Below, one piece after another: positions 9,390 to 20,718 of a stretch of DNA of 64,000 nt. The DNA comes from Prochlorococcus sp. AG-355-P07 (GTDB lineage: Bacteria > Cyanobacteriota > Cyanobacteriia > PCC-6307 > Cyanobiaceae), in NCBI GenBank assembly GCA_003280575.1, contig QCEN01000002.1, forward strand, positions 155,194 to 219,193, written 5' to 3'. The notes under the pieces were generated by a model. That model had not been told where the DNA came from and ran no database searches. It saw only the letters and a list, made by a program, of their open reading frames with translations. Numbering within the stretch: the stretch's first letter is position 1; every line of letters starts with the position of its first letter. The position numbers and the translations under genes are program-made.

Positions 9390-10700
9390 ATGAACAATAT
9401 CCGCACAATAAAAGGTGGAGTTAATTTAAAAGGAAAAATAAAAGTACCTGGAGATAAATCAATCTCTCATAGAGCTTTGATAATTGGAAGCATTGCAAAT
9501 GGTGAAACTACTATTGAGGGGTTTTTACATTCTGAAGATCCACTATCAACTGCTGATTGTCTAAGAAAATTAGGAGTGAAAATACCAGAAATAAAAAAAG
9601 ATGTACCCTTTACTATTTCAGGATTGGGTCTCAATGGAATAAAAGAGCCTAATGAAATTCTAAATTGCGGGAATTCCGGTACCACCATGAGATTATTAAT
9701 GGGGTTATTAGCCGGTCAAGATGGTAAAAGTTTTATCTTAACAGGGGACAATTCTCTTAACGAAAGGCCAATGAGTAGAGTAGGCAAACCATTATCTTTG
9801 ATGGGTGGCAAAATTTTTGGTAGAGAGAAAGGGAACAAAGCTCCAATCTCAATTGATGGGAATAAACTTAAAGGGTGTGTTATTGGAACCCCTGTAGCTA
9901 GTGCTCAAGTAAAATCCGCAATATTATTAGCAGGTCTTAAAGCTTCTGGAACCACTTCTGTTATTGAGCCAGCATCTTCAAGAGATCATACCGAAAGAAT
10001 GTTAAAAGCATTTGGAGCAGATATAAGTATCAGAGGAGAATTAGGAAGGAACATAGTAATAAAGTCAGGGGGTAACTTAATTGGTCAGAGAATATTAATC
10101 CCTGGAGACATAAGCTCTGCTTCCTTTTGGATGATTGCTGCATCTATAGTTCCAAATTCGGAGATTTCAATTCAGAATGTAGGATTAAATCCCACTAGAA
10201 CAGGGATTTTAAATGTAATGAATTCTATGGGTTGCGATTATGAAATTTTAGATAAATCGACGATTGCTGGAGAACCTATTGGAACAATTAAAGTAAAGAC
10301 TGCAGATAATTTAAAATCATTCACTATTCAAGGAGATATTCTCCCAAAACTTATAGATGAAATTCCTATCCTTACTGTAGCTGCCTGTTTTTGTAACGGA
10401 GTTTCTGAAATTAAGGATGCTCAAGAATTAAGAGTTAAAGAAACAGATCGATTAAAAGTCATGGCAAGACAGTTGAACAAATTAGGTGCTGAAATAACAG
10501 AAAAAGAGGATGGTCTAATTATTAATGGTCAATCAAAATTTCATTCTGCGGAGATAGATAGTGAGACGGATCATCGAGTAGCAATGAGTCTTGCTATTGC
10601 TTCACTACTCGCAAAAGGCACCTCAAAAATCATGAGGGCAGATGCTGCCAGCGTCTCGTATCCCACTTTTTGGGATGACCTTTCCAAGCTAACTAGCTAA
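9390..10700 (+). CDS. aroA: 3-phosphoshikimate 1-carboxyvinyltransferase (EPSP synthase)
   Basis: Sixth step of the shikimate pathway: transfers enolpyruvate from PEP to shikimate-3-phosphate. Seen are [16 protein letters not shown] near the start, [13 protein letters not shown], the substrate loop [14 protein letters not shown], and [10 protein letters not shown] with [10 protein letters not shown] at the end. About 436 aa from the ATG at 9390; a TTG two codons upstream (9384) is a possible alternative. It heads a plus-strand run with an MnmC-type methyltransferase and glmU. Confidence 0.97.
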   Translation: MNNIRTIKGGVNLKGKIKVPGDKSISHRALIIGSIANGETTIEGFLHSEDPLSTADCLRKLGVKIPEIKKDVPFTISGLGLNGIKEPNEILNCGNSGTTMRLLMGLLAGQDGKSFILTGDNSLNERPMSRVGKPLSLMGGKIFGREKGNKAPISIDGNKLKGCVIGTPVASAQVKSAILLAGLKASGTTSVIEPASSRDHTERMLKAFGADISIRGELGRNIVIKSGGNLIGQRILIPGDISSASFWMIAASIVPNSEISIQNVGLNPTRTGILNVMNSMGCDYEILDKSTIAGEPIGTIKVKTADNLKSFTIQGDILPKLIDEIPILTVAACFCNGVSEIKDAQELRVKETDRLKVMARQLNKLGAEITEKEDGLIINGQSKFHSAEIDSETDHRVAMSLAIASLLAKGTSKIMRADAASVSYPTFWDDLSKLTS

Positions 10701-10714
10701 CTTGAAAAAATATT

Positions 10715-11620
10715 TTGTCTGAATTAATTGAAGTTTTAACAAAAGATGGGAGTTACTCTTTAAAAAGTATATTTTTTCAAGAGAATTTCCATAGCTTATT
10801 AGGAGCATTAGAGGAAACAAGATTAAAGTTTACAGCTCCTTCTAATTTGCAAAGATTTAAGGGAAAATCTCTTAATGTTTTGGATATATGTTTTGGTTTA
10901 GGATACAACACAGCTTCTTTAGTAAATGAATTAATCAAACAAAATTCGTATTTAAATTTGTATGCTTTAGAGATTGATAAAAATCCTCTTAATTATTCGC
11001 TTGGAAATGAATCTTTCATGAAATTATGGGCTCCAAAAGTTAAAACAATTTTTGAATCACTGTATCGAAAAAATTACTTTGAGGATCAATTCTTTAAATG
11101 TAGTCTTTTGTGGGGTGATGCTAGAGAAAAAATTAACATTATTCCTTCATCTATGAAATTCGATCTGATTTATTTAGATGGTTTTTCTCCTCAAAAATGC
11201 CCACAATTATGGACAATTGAATTTTTATCTAAAGTCACTGAAAAGCTTAATTCTCAGGGTTATTTAATAACTTATTCTTCTTCAGCGGCAGTAAGGAAAA
11301 CCCTAAGAAATCTTGGATTAGAGATTTTTACTATTAAACCAAGTTTTAAAAACAGAAATTTTTGGAGTCACGGAACTGTCGCAATATCAAAATTTGATAG
11401 GTGTGAATTGAAACCCAATTTCAATTTTGAAAAGTTATCTTTAATGGAAGAAGAACATCTCTTAACTAAAGCCAGTATTCCTTATAGAGATCAAGGTTTA
11501 AACTCAAGTAAAGAAGATATAATTAGTAGAAGATTAGATGAGCAATTTTCCTCAGACTTGTTATCTACAAATAAATGGAGAGAGAAGTGGGGAATGACGA
11601 AGTTATCCGTTAAGAGTTAG
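10715..11620 (+). CDS. MnmC-type (MnmD/DUF752) SAM-dependent methyltransferase
   Basis: Rossmann-fold methyltransferase resembling the methyltransferase half of MnmC, which finishes the mnm5(s2)U34 modification of tRNA. The SAM-binding loop is [14 protein letters not shown] near residue 53. The catalytic-side motif [19 protein letters not shown] matches the family's DGFSP..NP..W. The FAD-dependent oxidase half of bifunctional MnmC is absent (301 aa), as in other MnmD-type proteins. It starts at TTG 14 bases after aroA. The tRNA substrate is inferred from family. Confidence 0.85.
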   Translation: MSELIEVLTKDGSYSLKSIFFQENFHSLLGALEETRLKFTAPSNLQRFKGKSLNVLDICFGLGYNTASLVNELIKQNSYLNLYALEIDKNPLNYSLGNESFMKLWAPKVKTIFESLYRKNYFEDQFFKCSLLWGDAREKINIIPSSMKFDLIYLDGFSPQKCPQLWTIEFLSKVTEKLNSQGYLITYSSSAAVRKTLRNLGLEIFTIKPSFKNRNFWSHGTVAISKFDRCELKPNFNFEKLSLMEEEHLLTKASIPYRDQGLNSSKEDIISRRLDEQFSSDLLSTNKWREKWGMTKLSVKS

Positions 11621-11645
11621 ATTTAAAGAAGTATTTCAAACAACC

Positions 11646-12995
11646 ATGTTAAGTGTTGCGATATTAGCGGCAGGTAAGGGCACTAGGATGGAAAGCTCAT
11701 TGCCAAAAGTTTTACATAAAATTTCTGGCAAAAGTCTTCTACAACGAGTTATTGATTCATGTGTTGAATTAAAACCTGATCAAATTTTTGTAATTACTGG
11801 ACACAAATCAAAAGAAGTACAAAAGTCAATCCCTGATGATAAAAATATCCATGTTGTTATTCAAGAACCTCAATCAGGAACAGGTCATGCTATCCAGGTC
11901 CTTTGTAGAGAAGTAAAAAAACATGAAGGAAAACTTTTGATACTTAATGGCGATGTGCCACTCATTAAGCCTAGTACTCTAAAAAATCTTTTATACTTAC
12001 ACGATACAAAAAATGCTGATGTTTCTTTAATTACTACAAAGAAAACAAATCCTCATGGATATGGCAGAGTCTTTTTGAAGAAGAATTTTATAGAAAGAAT
12101 TGTTGAAGAAAAAGATTGCAATGATCTAGAGAGAGAAAATCCATTAATAAATGCAGGTATTTACTGTTTTAACTGGGCTAGCTTGTCAGAAATAATTAAT
12201 ACATTGCAAGGTAATAATAATCAAAAAGAAATTTACATAACAGATACAGTATCTTTGTTAAAGAATTCATTAACACTGGAGGTGGAGGATAATGGAGAGC
12301 TTCAAGGAATTAATAACAGAATTCAACTATCAGAGTGCGAGGAAAATATTCAGAATTCAATTAAAGAAAAGCATATGCTTAATGGTGTAACTTTTATAAA
12401 TAAAGCGAGTTGTTCAATTAGTGAAGAAGCTGAAATTGATAAGGATGTAATCATAGAGGCTAATACACATATAAGAGGAAATACCAAAATAAATAGTCAT
12501 TGCATTGTTGGACCAAATACTTTTATTGAGAATTCTAATGTGGGATTACATTGTGAAATTTCAAACTCTACTGTTTATGATTCACAGATAATGGATTATA
12601 TAAAAATTGGCCCTTACAGTCATATAAGACCGAATTCCAAAATATCTTCATTTAGCAAAATAGGTAATTTTGTTGAAATCAAAAATAGTCAATTACAGGA
12701 GGAATGTAAAGTAAACCACCTAAGTTATATTGGCGATTCTATTATTGGAAGATCTACAAATATTGGAGCAGGTACTATTACTGCAAATTTTGACGGTCAG
12801 AAAAAACATCAAACAAGAATTGGCAAAAATTCCAATATTGGTGCAAATACAGTTTTTATAGCGCCAATAAATCTAGGTGAATCAGTAACAACAGGAGCTG
12901 GTTCAGTGATCACCAAAGACTCCAAAGACAATTCATTAGCAATCTCAAGAACTAAGCAAGTAAATATAGAAAATTGGAAAAGAAAGAAATCTTGA
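11646..12995 (+). CDS. glmU: Bifunctional GlmU: GlcNAc-1-P uridylyltransferase / GlcN-1-P acetyltransferase
   Basis: Makes UDP-GlcNAc, the entry point to peptidoglycan and lipid A. The N-terminal nucleotidyltransferase (about 1-230) has LAAGKGTRM, the substrate loop EPQSGTGHA and NGDVPL. The C-terminal left-handed beta-helix (about 250-440) has hexapeptide repeats and the acetyltransferase signatures PYSHIRPNS and [11 protein letters not shown]. The length of 449 aa is normal. It is the last gene of the run with aroA and ends one base before the convergent murF stop. Confidence 0.97.
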   Translation: MLSVAILAAGKGTRMESSLPKVLHKISGKSLLQRVIDSCVELKPDQIFVITGHKSKEVQKSIPDDKNIHVVIQEPQSGTGHAIQVLCREVKKHEGKLLILNGDVPLIKPSTLKNLLYLHDTKNADVSLITTKKTNPHGYGRVFLKKNFIERIVEEKDCNDLERENPLINAGIYCFNWASLSEIINTLQGNNNQKEIYITDTVSLLKNSLTLEVEDNGELQGINNRIQLSECEENIQNSIKEKHMLNGVTFINKASCSISEEAEIDKDVIIEANTHIRGNTKINSHCIVGPNTFIENSNVGLHCEISNSTVYDSQIMDYIKIGPYSHIRPNSKISSFSKIGNFVEIKNSQLQEECKVNHLSYIGDSIIGRSTNIGAGTITANFDGQKKHQTRIGKNSNIGANTVFIAPINLGESVTTGAGSVITKDSKDNSLAISRTKQVNIENWKRKKS

Positions 12996-12996
12996 T

Positions 12997-14370
12997 CTAA
13001 TTAATTAATTCAATAACTTTTTCAAGCTGCCAATGTCTGCTCCCTTTTATAAGAATGGAATCACCTTTTTTTGTAGATTTGTTTATCTCTTTAGGTACAT
13101 CTTTAATATTATTTAAAACTAAAAATTTTTTCTTATCTTTTAGAAAATTGGTGTAAATTTTTTCATTTTTTTTATCGCAAATAAATAAACATTTTTCTAT
13201 TTCTGAATTATTTACTAATTTGAATATTTCTTTATGATATTTTTCAGATTCTTCTCCCAATTCTTGCATACTTCCAAATATGAAAAATTTATTTTTCGGT
13301 TTTTCGAGCAGGTTTTTAATACATGCTTTTACTGATTCTGGCGAAGCATTATATGATTCATCATATATTGTTGTTTTTACTGATTTAAGAATTTTATTCC
13401 TTCCATTTAAACTTGCAAAATCAAATTTATTAAAACTCGCAAAATCTATTCCTAGCTCTTTAGCAACTGCATAAGCAAACAAGAAATTCGAAGCATTATG
13501 AAATCCCTCAAATGAAATTTGGAAGGTATTTTCTTCAATTAAAATTGTTTTATTAGAAGGATTATAAAATCCTTGTAAATTAACATCTTTCTCCAAGCTC
13601 TCCTTTTGATTCTCAATATTTAATAGTTTTACTTTTATCACTCTACCTTTCCAAAATTCTTTTAAAGTTTTATCAAGGAATGGATCATTTGCTGGAATTA
13701 TTACAACTCCTTTTGGATTTAAAAACTTACTAATTTCACACTTTGCATAAGTAATATTTTTTTTCGAGCCTAACAACCCAATATGAGCTGAGCCAATATT
13801 AGTAATAACTGCGATATCGGGTTCACTATATTTTGACAAATTCTCAATTTGTCCAAGGCCTCTCATCCCCATCTCAAGAACTAAAACCTTATCTTCTTTA
13901 TCTGTAGCAAGAATAGTAAGACCAACTCCAATCTCATTATTAAAATTTGCATGAGATAATTTAATTCTTCCAAGTTTATTTAAAACTCCACCAACCATTT
14001 CTTTTGTTGTTGTTTTACCCACTGAACCAGTTATTGCAACAATAGGGATATTTAATTTTTTTCTTTTAAGCAATGTTAATTTTTGAAATGCCTCTAATGT
14101 GTCATTTACGACCCAATAAGGAAAATTACTGGGAAGTAATCTCTGCATCCCTTTTTTAATTACTACTGATTTAACTCCTTTCTTTATAACCTCAGGAAGA
14201 AAACTATGTCCGTCGAAATTTTTACCCTTGATAGCTATAAATAGATCATTGTCTAATAAAGTTCTACTATCAATACTTATATTTTTAAAATTTAAAAAAT
14301 CTCTTTTACCCTTACTCAGATTTTTAATATCACCCAAAACATTATTTAATTCTGATAAAGAGAATTCCAT
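12997..14370 (-). CDS. murF: UDP-MurNAc-tripeptide--D-alanyl-D-alanine ligase
   Basis: Last cytoplasmic step of UDP-MurNAc-pentapeptide assembly. The Mur-ligase P-loop is AITGSVGKTTTKEMV near residue 115. The central-domain motif LEMGMRGLGQIENLS and the C-terminal YDESYNASPESVKA are typical for MurF. The 457 aa are full length. It lies 12 bases after glgA in a minus run of menD, menB, glgA, murF. Convergence with glmU puts two UDP-sugar-pathway genes tail to tail. Confidence 0.95.
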   Translation of the reverse strand: MEFSLSELNNVLGDIKNLSKGKRDFLNFKNISIDSRTLLDNDLFIAIKGKNFDGHSFLPEVIKKGVKSVVIKKGMQRLLPSNFPYWVVNDTLEAFQKLTLLKRKKLNIPIVAITGSVGKTTTKEMVGGVLNKLGRIKLSHANFNNEIGVGLTILATDKEDKVLVLEMGMRGLGQIENLSKYSEPDIAVITNIGSAHIGLLGSKKNITYAKCEISKFLNPKGVVIIPANDPFLDKTLKEFWKGRVIKVKLLNIENQKESLEKDVNLQGFYNPSNKTILIEENTFQISFEGFHNASNFLFAYAVAKELGIDFASFNKFDFASLNGRNKILKSVKTTIYDESYNASPESVKACIKNLLEKPKNKFFIFGSMQELGEESEKYHKEIFKLVNNSEIEKCLFICDKKNEKIYTNFLKDKKKFLVLNNIKDVPKEINKSTKKGDSILIKGSRHWQLEKVIELIN

Positions 14371-14382
14371 TAAAAAACTAGG

Positions 14383-15834
14383 TCATACTTTTTTTAAAGA
14401 TGGATCAGCGGATTGTCCGTAAGAAAACTTTTCAATTTCAGCAAAATCTGGAGATGGTTCCTTTATTCCACAAACATCTTTGTACATAATTTCGTATTCG
14501 AGTGCGGATCTTTGCCAACTAAACTCTTGGCTCATCGCTCTTTTTTGCAATAATTTCCAACTATCTTTATGCCTAAAGGCCTCCCAAGACCTTACTAAAG
14601 ATGTATAGAAATCTATGGGTTCGAAGCGATCAAAGCAAAAACCTGTACCACTATTACTTTCAGGATCATGAGGTAAAACAGTGTCAACCAAACCTCCAAC
14701 TCGCCTTACTATTGGAATAGAGCCATATCTCATAGCAAGAAGTTGACTAATACCACAAGGTTCGAATCTACTTGGCATTAAGAACGCATCAGAGCCACCA
14801 TATATAAGTCTTGATAAAGAATCATCATAGGTAAGGAATACTGAAAATCTTCCTGGGTAATCTAATGCAAGTTGCCATAATCCAGATTCTAAATACCTAT
14901 CTCCAGTACCTAAAACAACTATTTGTGAATCTGTATATGCTAAAAGTCTTCTTGAAACTTGTAGAAGTAAGTCAACCCCTTTCTGATCAACTAGCCTACT
15001 AACCATTCCTAAAAGATATTTTTTAGTGTTAACTTCTAGACCCATTTCTCTCTGCAGAATTTTCTTATTTTCTAGCCTATTTTCTAAATTCTTAATACTA
15101 AATTTTGCTGGCAAAACTGGATCTTTGGCTGGATTCCATTCATCAAGATCTATACCATTAAGAATTCCCCTTAATTTACCTGAAATATAATTAAGTAATC
15201 CTTCAAGGCTCTCTCCATATTCATGAGTTTTAATTTCATCTGCATAAGTCGGAGAAACAGCATTTACTCTATCTGCGTACAACATTGCAGCTGCCATTGT
15301 GTGGTCTCCATGCATATACCAAGGACACCAAGTCATTTTTTCTAGTTTCCATCTCCAAGGTCCTTGGTATTTTAAATTATGAATTGTAAAGACAGTACTA
15401 ATTTCGGGGTCCTGATGCATCCACACAGGAATCATTCCAGTATGCCAATCATGGCAATGGAGAACTTGAGGCTTCCAACAATTCCAGGCAAATTCTGCAG
15501 TGGCACTAGCAAAAAAGGTAAATCGCCAGTCCTCATTTTCACCTCCATATATCTGGTCAGAGTCAAATGTTGGATGGCCTACTAGGTAAATCACATAATT
15601 ATGAATGGGATGCTTTGCTTCATATACGGAGAAATCAGTGCCCATTGTATTTGCTCTAAAAACTGGTTCACTAGATACTTCTAAAAGACTCCACAATTTC
15701 CCATACCCTGGAATTATTACCCTCACATCGTGACCAAGTTTTATCAAAGATGGTGGTAACGAACCAACCACATCTCCCATACCCCCAACTTTGATCATTG
15801 GAGCACATTCAGCAGCGGCAAGAAGAATTCTCAT
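14383..15834 (-). CDS. glgA: Glycogen synthase (ADP-glucose, GT5)
   Basis: Elongates alpha-1,4-glucan from ADP-glucose. The N-terminal nucleotide-sugar loop is [17 protein letters not shown], with Met where most family members have Leu. The GT5/GT-B C-terminal domain has [16 protein letters not shown] and the acceptor/ADP-binding region [18 protein letters not shown]. The length of 483 aa is typical for cyanobacterial GlgA. Together with glgB elsewhere in the window, it supports glycogen storage. Confidence 0.96.
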   Translation of the reverse strand: MRILLAAAECAPMIKVGGMGDVVGSLPPSLIKLGHDVRVIIPGYGKLWSLLEVSSEPVFRANTMGTDFSVYEAKHPIHNYVIYLVGHPTFDSDQIYGGENEDWRFTFFASATAEFAWNCWKPQVLHCHDWHTGMIPVWMHQDPEISTVFTIHNLKYQGPWRWKLEKMTWCPWYMHGDHTMAAAMLYADRVNAVSPTYADEIKTHEYGESLEGLLNYISGKLRGILNGIDLDEWNPAKDPVLPAKFSIKNLENRLENKKILQREMGLEVNTKKYLLGMVSRLVDQKGVDLLLQVSRRLLAYTDSQIVVLGTGDRYLESGLWQLALDYPGRFSVFLTYDDSLSRLIYGGSDAFLMPSRFEPCGISQLLAMRYGSIPIVRRVGGLVDTVLPHDPESNSGTGFCFDRFEPIDFYTSLVRSWEAFRHKDSWKLLQKRAMSQEFSWQRSALEYEIMYKDVCGIKEPSPDFAEIEKFSYGQSADPSLKKV

Positions 15835-15869
15835 TGATAATTATTTAAAAAGTTCTTTTGAAAAATAAA

Positions 15870-16727
15870 TTAGGGTGTCCACTTGTAGTCAGAGAAGTCT
15901 GGTGGACGCTTTTCAAGAAAGGCATCTCTACCTTCTTGAGCTTCTTTTGTCGAATAAAATAATTGTGTTGTGTATCCAGATAATTCTTGAATACCCGCAA
16001 TCCCATCATTCTCCGCATTGAATGAAGCTTTAAGAATACGAATAGCAGTTGGACTATTTCGTAAAATCTCTCTTGCCCAGATTACACCCTCAGCTTCTAA
16101 TTCTTCAATCTTTGTAATTGCATTTATCAAGCCCATTTCTAGGGCTTCCTCGGAATTATATTTTCTACATAAAAACCAAATTTCTTTTGCTTTTCTTTGA
16201 CCAACAAGTCTTGCCAAATAACTAGATCCAAATCCCGCATCAAAACTACCTACTCTTGGACCTGTTTGACCAAATATTGCATTTTCAGAGGCGATACTGA
16301 GATCACAAATTAAATGAAGTACCTGGCCTCCTCCAATTGCAAAACCTGGAACTAAGGCAATAACCACTTTAGGCAAACTTCTTATTAATCTTTGAAGTTC
16401 AAGTACATTTAATCTCTGATTCCCTTCATCATTTTTATATCCATTTTCACCTCTTACGCTCTGATCACCTCCAGAACAAAAAGAATAAATACCTTTCTTA
16501 TCTGGGCCGGCCCCAGTAAAAAGAACAACACCAATAGTTTCATCATTTCTTACGATATTAAATGCGTTGATGAGTTCATCTACAGTTTGTGGCCTAAATG
16601 CATTTCTCTTTTCAGGCCGATTAATTGCAATTCTCGCGATTCCCTCATCTGATTTATGAAACAATATATCCTCATAAGATTTGCACTCCAACCAGTTTAA
16701 ATTTGTTTTACCAGGTAATACTTTCAT
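15870..16727 (-). CDS. menB: 1,4-dihydroxy-2-naphthoyl-CoA synthase
   Basis: Crotonase-fold enzyme that closes the second ring of the naphthoquinone head group, here for phylloquinone of photosystem I. Seen are [31 protein letters not shown], the oxyanion-hole region [18 protein letters not shown] and [18 protein letters not shown], all characteristic of MenB. The length of 285 aa is normal. It sits 34 bases downstream of menD, so two steps of the same pathway are probably co-transcribed. Confidence 0.96.
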   Translation of the reverse strand: MKVLPGKTNLNWLECKSYEDILFHKSDEGIARIAINRPEKRNAFRPQTVDELINAFNIVRNDETIGVVLFTGAGPDKKGIYSFCSGGDQSVRGENGYKNDEGNQRLNVLELQRLIRSLPKVVIALVPGFAIGGGQVLHLICDLSIASENAIFGQTGPRVGSFDAGFGSSYLARLVGQRKAKEIWFLCRKYNSEEALEMGLINAITKIEELEAEGVIWAREILRNSPTAIRILKASFNAENDGIAGIQELSGYTTQLFYSTKEAQEGRDAFLEKRPPDFSDYKWTP

Positions 16728-16761
16728 GAATCCTAATTATTCAAAGATAGAAATAATAAAT

Positions 16762-18525
16762 TTAACTGCTAATTATTTTTTCTAGCAGGGCATTTTTTTT
16801 ACAAATTTCATTTTCGGGATCAATATCAACTTTAATTATTACAGATTTTTGGATAGAAATGCTCCAATTTAATGCCTCTCGTAATTTTTTAAAATTTGCC
16901 ACACTTCTAAAGTTTACTTGATAGCCCTCGGCAAGTTTTGGCCAGTTAATTTCTTTAGGCATAAGAAAAAGTTTTTTTAATTCATCTTCTTTTAAATTGT
17001 TTTTATAGATACGATTAAATATGTTTCCGCCATTATTATTTATTAGAAGAATTGTTAAATTCATGTCGATTGAATTTTCAATCAGCCAACCATTTATATC
17101 ATGAACAAAAGCCAAATCTCCTGTCACTAGAAGTAGAGGATTTTTAATTCTAGAAATTCCTAATGCAAGTGATAAAGTACCGTCTATGCCAGAAGCTCCT
17201 CTAAAGCTGAAACAATTTCTTGTCAAAGTACCGTTCTCTGAAAATGTAAGCCAATCTCTGATCGGGCTACTCGCTGAGAGCATTATTGGATTTTCAGCTG
17301 GCCAAAGTTTTGGGACAAGATTTGCAAGCTTATACTCAGTAATTTGATTCTCATTAGTAATGTTCTCTTTTAAAATTTCTCTAACTTGCTCACCATCCTC
17401 TATTAGATCCAGGGCTAAGGGAGTAAGAGACTTTTTATTTTTTTCGTTAATTGATAATTCTTCTAACAATAGAGAAGTAAAATTTGATAGCCCAAAATCA
17501 TATTCAAATGATTTCTTTAAAGGGTCTAATTTTCTATTGTTTTTTTCTTTTATTAGAATTTGTATCCCTTCAAAGTTTTTTAAAAACTTCTCCAAATCAT
17601 TTGAGGATGACATAGGACCAAGCCTCAAAAGTTGATAACAATTTATTAAATTATTTTTTTTCCTTAATACTAATTCCCAATTTACAACTAATCCTCTCAA
17701 ATCAGAATAAACTCCTGAAACAGGATCAGCAAAGACTGGCCAACCAGTAATTTCTTGTAATTGTTCTAAAGACTTATTGAAAGAAGGTAAGTCATTTATG
17801 GAACCTTGATAGGGACCTACCAAAATAATGCCAGATTCATCTAATTTTAAACTTTTTGAAATTTCTAAGAATTTGTTTTTATCAGACTTTATGTCAACTT
17901 CCTGAAAGACATATTTTTTCTTTAAATAAATTCTCTCAAAAGCCTCTAAAACATTTTTTTTATTTAACAAAGAAATACCTAAAGGCTTATCAATAGGTAC
18001 ATTTAAATGAATAGGACCAGGGAAGGTTGATATTTGTTTCTCAGAAATTCGCACTAAATTACAGATTTCATTTTCATCTGTTTTATGGAGTCCTTTTAGA
18101 TTTGTACTTAAAACTTTTCTGCAGACTGAACTCAAAAAATCTTCTTGATTTACTGTTTGATTAGCCCCACAATCTTTTAACCTTAAAGGTCTATCAGCGG
18201 TAAGAAATATAATACCTTTACATGATCTGTCTGCCTCAACTGCCGCTGGCAATAAGTTACTTACCGCAGTTCCAGAAGTTGTAATAACTAAAGAAAGATT
18301 ACCTGATGCAGCAGAAATCCCAAGAGAGTGGAATCCTGCAGATCTCTCATCTATTGAATTAAAAATATTTACCAGACCTAATTTACTTAATTCTCCAGCA
18401 GCTATTGCTAAAGGTGCTGATCTACTGCCAGGACATAGTATTAAATTTTGAACTCCAATTTTTATAAGAAGATTTAAAAGTTGTAAACTTCTAAGAAAAT
18501 TTTTGCATTCAACAGATGATGTCAT
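16762..18525 (-). CDS. menD: SEPHCHC synthase (2-succinyl-5-enolpyruvyl-6-hydroxy-3-cyclohexene-1-carboxylate synthase)
   Basis: Thiamin-diphosphate enzyme that joins 2-oxoglutarate to isochorismate in phylloquinone synthesis. The N-terminal [15 protein letters not shown] and [17 protein letters not shown] are MenD signatures. The C-terminal ThDP/Mg site is [13 protein letters not shown] followed by [11 protein letters not shown]. The 587 aa are full length. It is the first gene of the menD-menB-glgA-murF run and divergent from lepB across 50 bases. Confidence 0.95.
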   Translation of the reverse strand: MTSSVECKNFLRSLQLLNLLIKIGVQNLILCPGSRSAPLAIAAGELSKLGLVNIFNSIDERSAGFHSLGISAASGNLSLVITTSGTAVSNLLPAAVEADRSCKGIIFLTADRPLRLKDCGANQTVNQEDFLSSVCRKVLSTNLKGLHKTDENEICNLVRISEKQISTFPGPIHLNVPIDKPLGISLLNKKNVLEAFERIYLKKKYVFQEVDIKSDKNKFLEISKSLKLDESGIILVGPYQGSINDLPSFNKSLEQLQEITGWPVFADPVSGVYSDLRGLVVNWELVLRKKNNLINCYQLLRLGPMSSSNDLEKFLKNFEGIQILIKEKNNRKLDPLKKSFEYDFGLSNFTSLLLEELSINEKNKKSLTPLALDLIEDGEQVREILKENITNENQITEYKLANLVPKLWPAENPIMLSASSPIRDWLTFSENGTLTRNCFSFRGASGIDGTLSLALGISRIKNPLLLVTGDLAFVHDINGWLIENSIDMNLTILLINNNGGNIFNRIYKNNLKEDELKKLFLMPKEINWPKLAEGYQVNFRSVANFKKLREALNWSISIQKSVIIKVDIDPENEICKKNALLEKIISS

Positions 18526-18575
18526 AATTTATATAAATGCTTTGGGATTTTCCTTATAACTGAATTAAATAAAAC

Positions 18576-19160
18576 ATGTCTACGACTCAAGAAAAAAGAA
18601 ATTCAATACTAAAGGATTTAAAAAATCTTTTAATCTGGATATCTATTGCTCTAATTATACGATGGCAGGTTATAGAGCCAAGATGGATCCCATCCGGTTC
18701 AATGCTTCCAACTCTTCAAATAAAAGATAAAATTCTTGTTGAGAAAGTAACTCCTAAAATCACATCCAAATCAAATCTTTCAAAATTAAAAAATGAAATA
18801 GTTGTTTTTAACGTTCCAGAACAATTAATTAATGCTGGTTATGAATCTGATACTGCACTTATAAAAAGGGTAATTGGAATACCTGGAGACAAGGTAGAAG
18901 TAAAAGACGGTAACCTTTACTTAAATGACATCGCTCAAAAAAATTATATTTTCGACAAAAATATTAATTATTCTACTGGACCTTTTATTGTCCCAGAAGA
19001 GTCATTATGGGTGATGGGAGATAATAGAAATAACAGTATGGACTCACATATTTGGGGATTTTTACCTTATGAAAAGGTTATTGGTAAAGCTATTTTTAGA
19101 TATTGGCCGTTTAATAAAATTGGACCTATTCGGTTCCCTGCCCTTAATAATTTAGATTAA
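18576..19160 (+). CDS. lepB: Signal peptidase I
   Basis: Membrane serine protease that removes signal peptides from exported proteins. One N-terminal membrane segment (about 17-30) is followed by the catalytic Ser in PSGSMLPTL (S42) and the catalytic Lys in ALIKRVIGIPGD (K97). The conserved box GDNRNNSMDSHIWGF is also present. The length of 194 aa is typical for cyanobacterial enzymes with a single anchor. The next gene (DUF760) follows after 45 bases. Confidence 0.95.
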   Translation: MSTTQEKRNSILKDLKNLLIWISIALIIRWQVIEPRWIPSGSMLPTLQIKDKILVEKVTPKITSKSNLSKLKNEIVVFNVPEQLINAGYESDTALIKRVIGIPGDKVEVKDGNLYLNDIAQKNYIFDKNINYSTGPFIVPEESLWVMGDNRNNSMDSHIWGFLPYEKVIGKAIFRYWPFNKIGPIRFPALNNLD

Positions 19161-19205
19161 TGGGTACTCGATGTTGTAGGGTTTTTATATCTTGAAGCTG
19201 TAGAA

Positions 19206-19541
19206 ATGTTTAATCCAGAATTTCTTGCTACTGAAAATAATGATCCAAATGATGAGAATGATTTAATCCAATATTTACAAAAACAATCTCCAGAAGTTTT
19301 GCAAAGAGTTGCAAAATCAGCTAGTGAAGATATTCAAGAAATTATTAGACATAATGTTCAAGGTCTTCTTGGAATGCTTCCTTCAGATCAATTTGATGTA
19401 AAAATAACATCTTCAAAAGACAACATTGCTAATTTATTATCTTCTGCAATGATGACAGGATATTTCTTAAGACAAATGGAACAAAGAAAAGAGTTGGAAC
19501 AAACTCTTAAAAATGATGAAAACATGTCTATTGATGAATAA
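19206..19541 (+). CDS. DUF760 family protein
   Basis: Small acidic soluble protein of 111 aa from the cyanobacterial/plastid DUF760 family. The conserved part is ENDLIQYLQKQSPEVLQRVA through EIIRHNVQGLLGMLPSDQFD and a helix with MMTGYFLRQMEQR. It is predicted mostly helical, without membrane segments. The function is unknown. It ends nine bases before the convergent DUF4336 gene. Confidence 0.8.
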   Translation: MFNPEFLATENNDPNDENDLIQYLQKQSPEVLQRVAKSASEDIQEIIRHNVQGLLGMLPSDQFDVKITSSKDNIANLLSSAMMTGYFLRQMEQRKELEQTLKNDENMSIDE

Positions 19542-19549
19542 TAGTTTTT

Positions 19550-20716
19550 TTAAAGATTTACTTCCTCAGGAATTACTCCTAGTTCAAACAACTTTTTATA
19601 TAAACCAATCAAGAATTTATTATCCTCCGGAAGTTTATCCCACTTTTGAGAATTAATTTCATTAATTAATTTTTGACAATCTTCTGATGTAAATTTTATT
19701 GGCGCCGTAAAATGAGCAGGAATTAAATATTCCATATCTTCAAAAGACTTTAAATTTTCTAACCATTTAAGTAACACTTGTTTTGAACGCGGAAAAATTA
19801 ATTTTTGTAAAACTGGTGCAATTTGAATCTTAGGAGTATCTTCACCCATTATTTCAATAAGAGATGATTCCCAATCTTCGTCCCATAAAAAGGGATAAAT
19901 ACCGAAATGAGATCTCCAATTTCTAAGTCCTTTCTTGAATGAATACTTAAAAATTTCTTTTAAAGGTGGGATATTTAATTTACCTGGTTTCAAAAAAGAT
20001 GAAAACAAGACTAACCTTTTCCATCCTTTTTTTCTTTTTTCGATGGAGTCTATCAATGGTTCATCTCCTCTCTCTCTAGAATGAAAAAGAAGAGGAGTTG
20101 GTTCAAAATTAAATATCTCAGGGGGTGTAGAGTCTATCCCAACTATTGCGTCTGTTACATGAAGAGTTTTCGTAGAATAATGGAAACAGCTTATCTCTTG
20201 ATATCTTCCGAGTCCTAAATTAAGTGGCCCTAATGAAAACCATTTAAAGGAGTTTGTATGTGGAGTACCTTCCTCAAATAATATTTTTGATCTTTTTGAT
20301 GGAATTCCTAAAAAATCCAGTGGTAAATTTATGGGAAAACTCCACTGTCCCGGACAAAGCCAGATTTCTGCATCTTTAAAAATTCTTGAAAGAGCTGGCA
20401 GTCCAATTTTATGTTCTAGTCCAGAAGCACTCGGTAGAATTATTGTTTTTACTTTGCCGTGAATCGCAATTAATTTTTCTAACTCATTTATTAATTCTTT
20501 TGTAGGAGGCAGCGGATTTATTAACATCAATCCATTATCAACCTTGATTACCGTCATTCTTATTGGAACCGCAACATAATAAAGTCCCTGTATTTGTTCC
20601 AAGGACCATATTTGATTAGGAATTAATTCTCTTAAGATTGTTTTCTTTTTTCCGTAAGGATATAAGGGAAATATAGGCCACCAATACCACTTTTTATTTG
20701 AAGTTTCTTCAACCAT
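19550..20716 (-). CDS. DUF4336 family protein (metallo-beta-lactamase-like)
   Basis: Protein of 388 aa from a family common in cyanobacteria and plastids. The region RMTVIKVDNGLMLINPLPP followed by IILPSASGLEHKIGLP resembles the start of a metallo-beta-lactamase fold, but the classical HxHxDH metal motif is not intact, so activity is doubtful. It begins two bases after the Mn/Zn transporter permease, so it is very probably co-transcribed with it. That is the only clue to its role. Confidence 0.72.
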   Translation of the reverse strand: MVEETSNKKWYWWPIFPLYPYGKKKTILRELIPNQIWSLEQIQGLYYVAVPIRMTVIKVDNGLMLINPLPPTKELINELEKLIAIHGKVKTIILPSASGLEHKIGLPALSRIFKDAEIWLCPGQWSFPINLPLDFLGIPSKRSKILFEEGTPHTNSFKWFSLGPLNLGLGRYQEISCFHYSTKTLHVTDAIVGIDSTPPEIFNFEPTPLLFHSRERGDEPLIDSIEKRKKGWKRLVLFSSFLKPGKLNIPPLKEIFKYSFKKGLRNWRSHFGIYPFLWDEDWESSLIEIMGEDTPKIQIAPVLQKLIFPRSKQVLLKWLENLKSFEDMEYLIPAHFTAPIKFTSEDCQKLINEINSQKWDKLPEDNKFLIGLYKKLFELGVIPEEVNL

Positions 20717-20718
20717 TA

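Noticed and set aside
14755..14775. Sequence ggttcgaatct resembling a tRNA T-arm
   Set aside because: It is inside the conserved glgA frame (PSRFEPCGI) and no acceptor or anticodon stem surrounds it.
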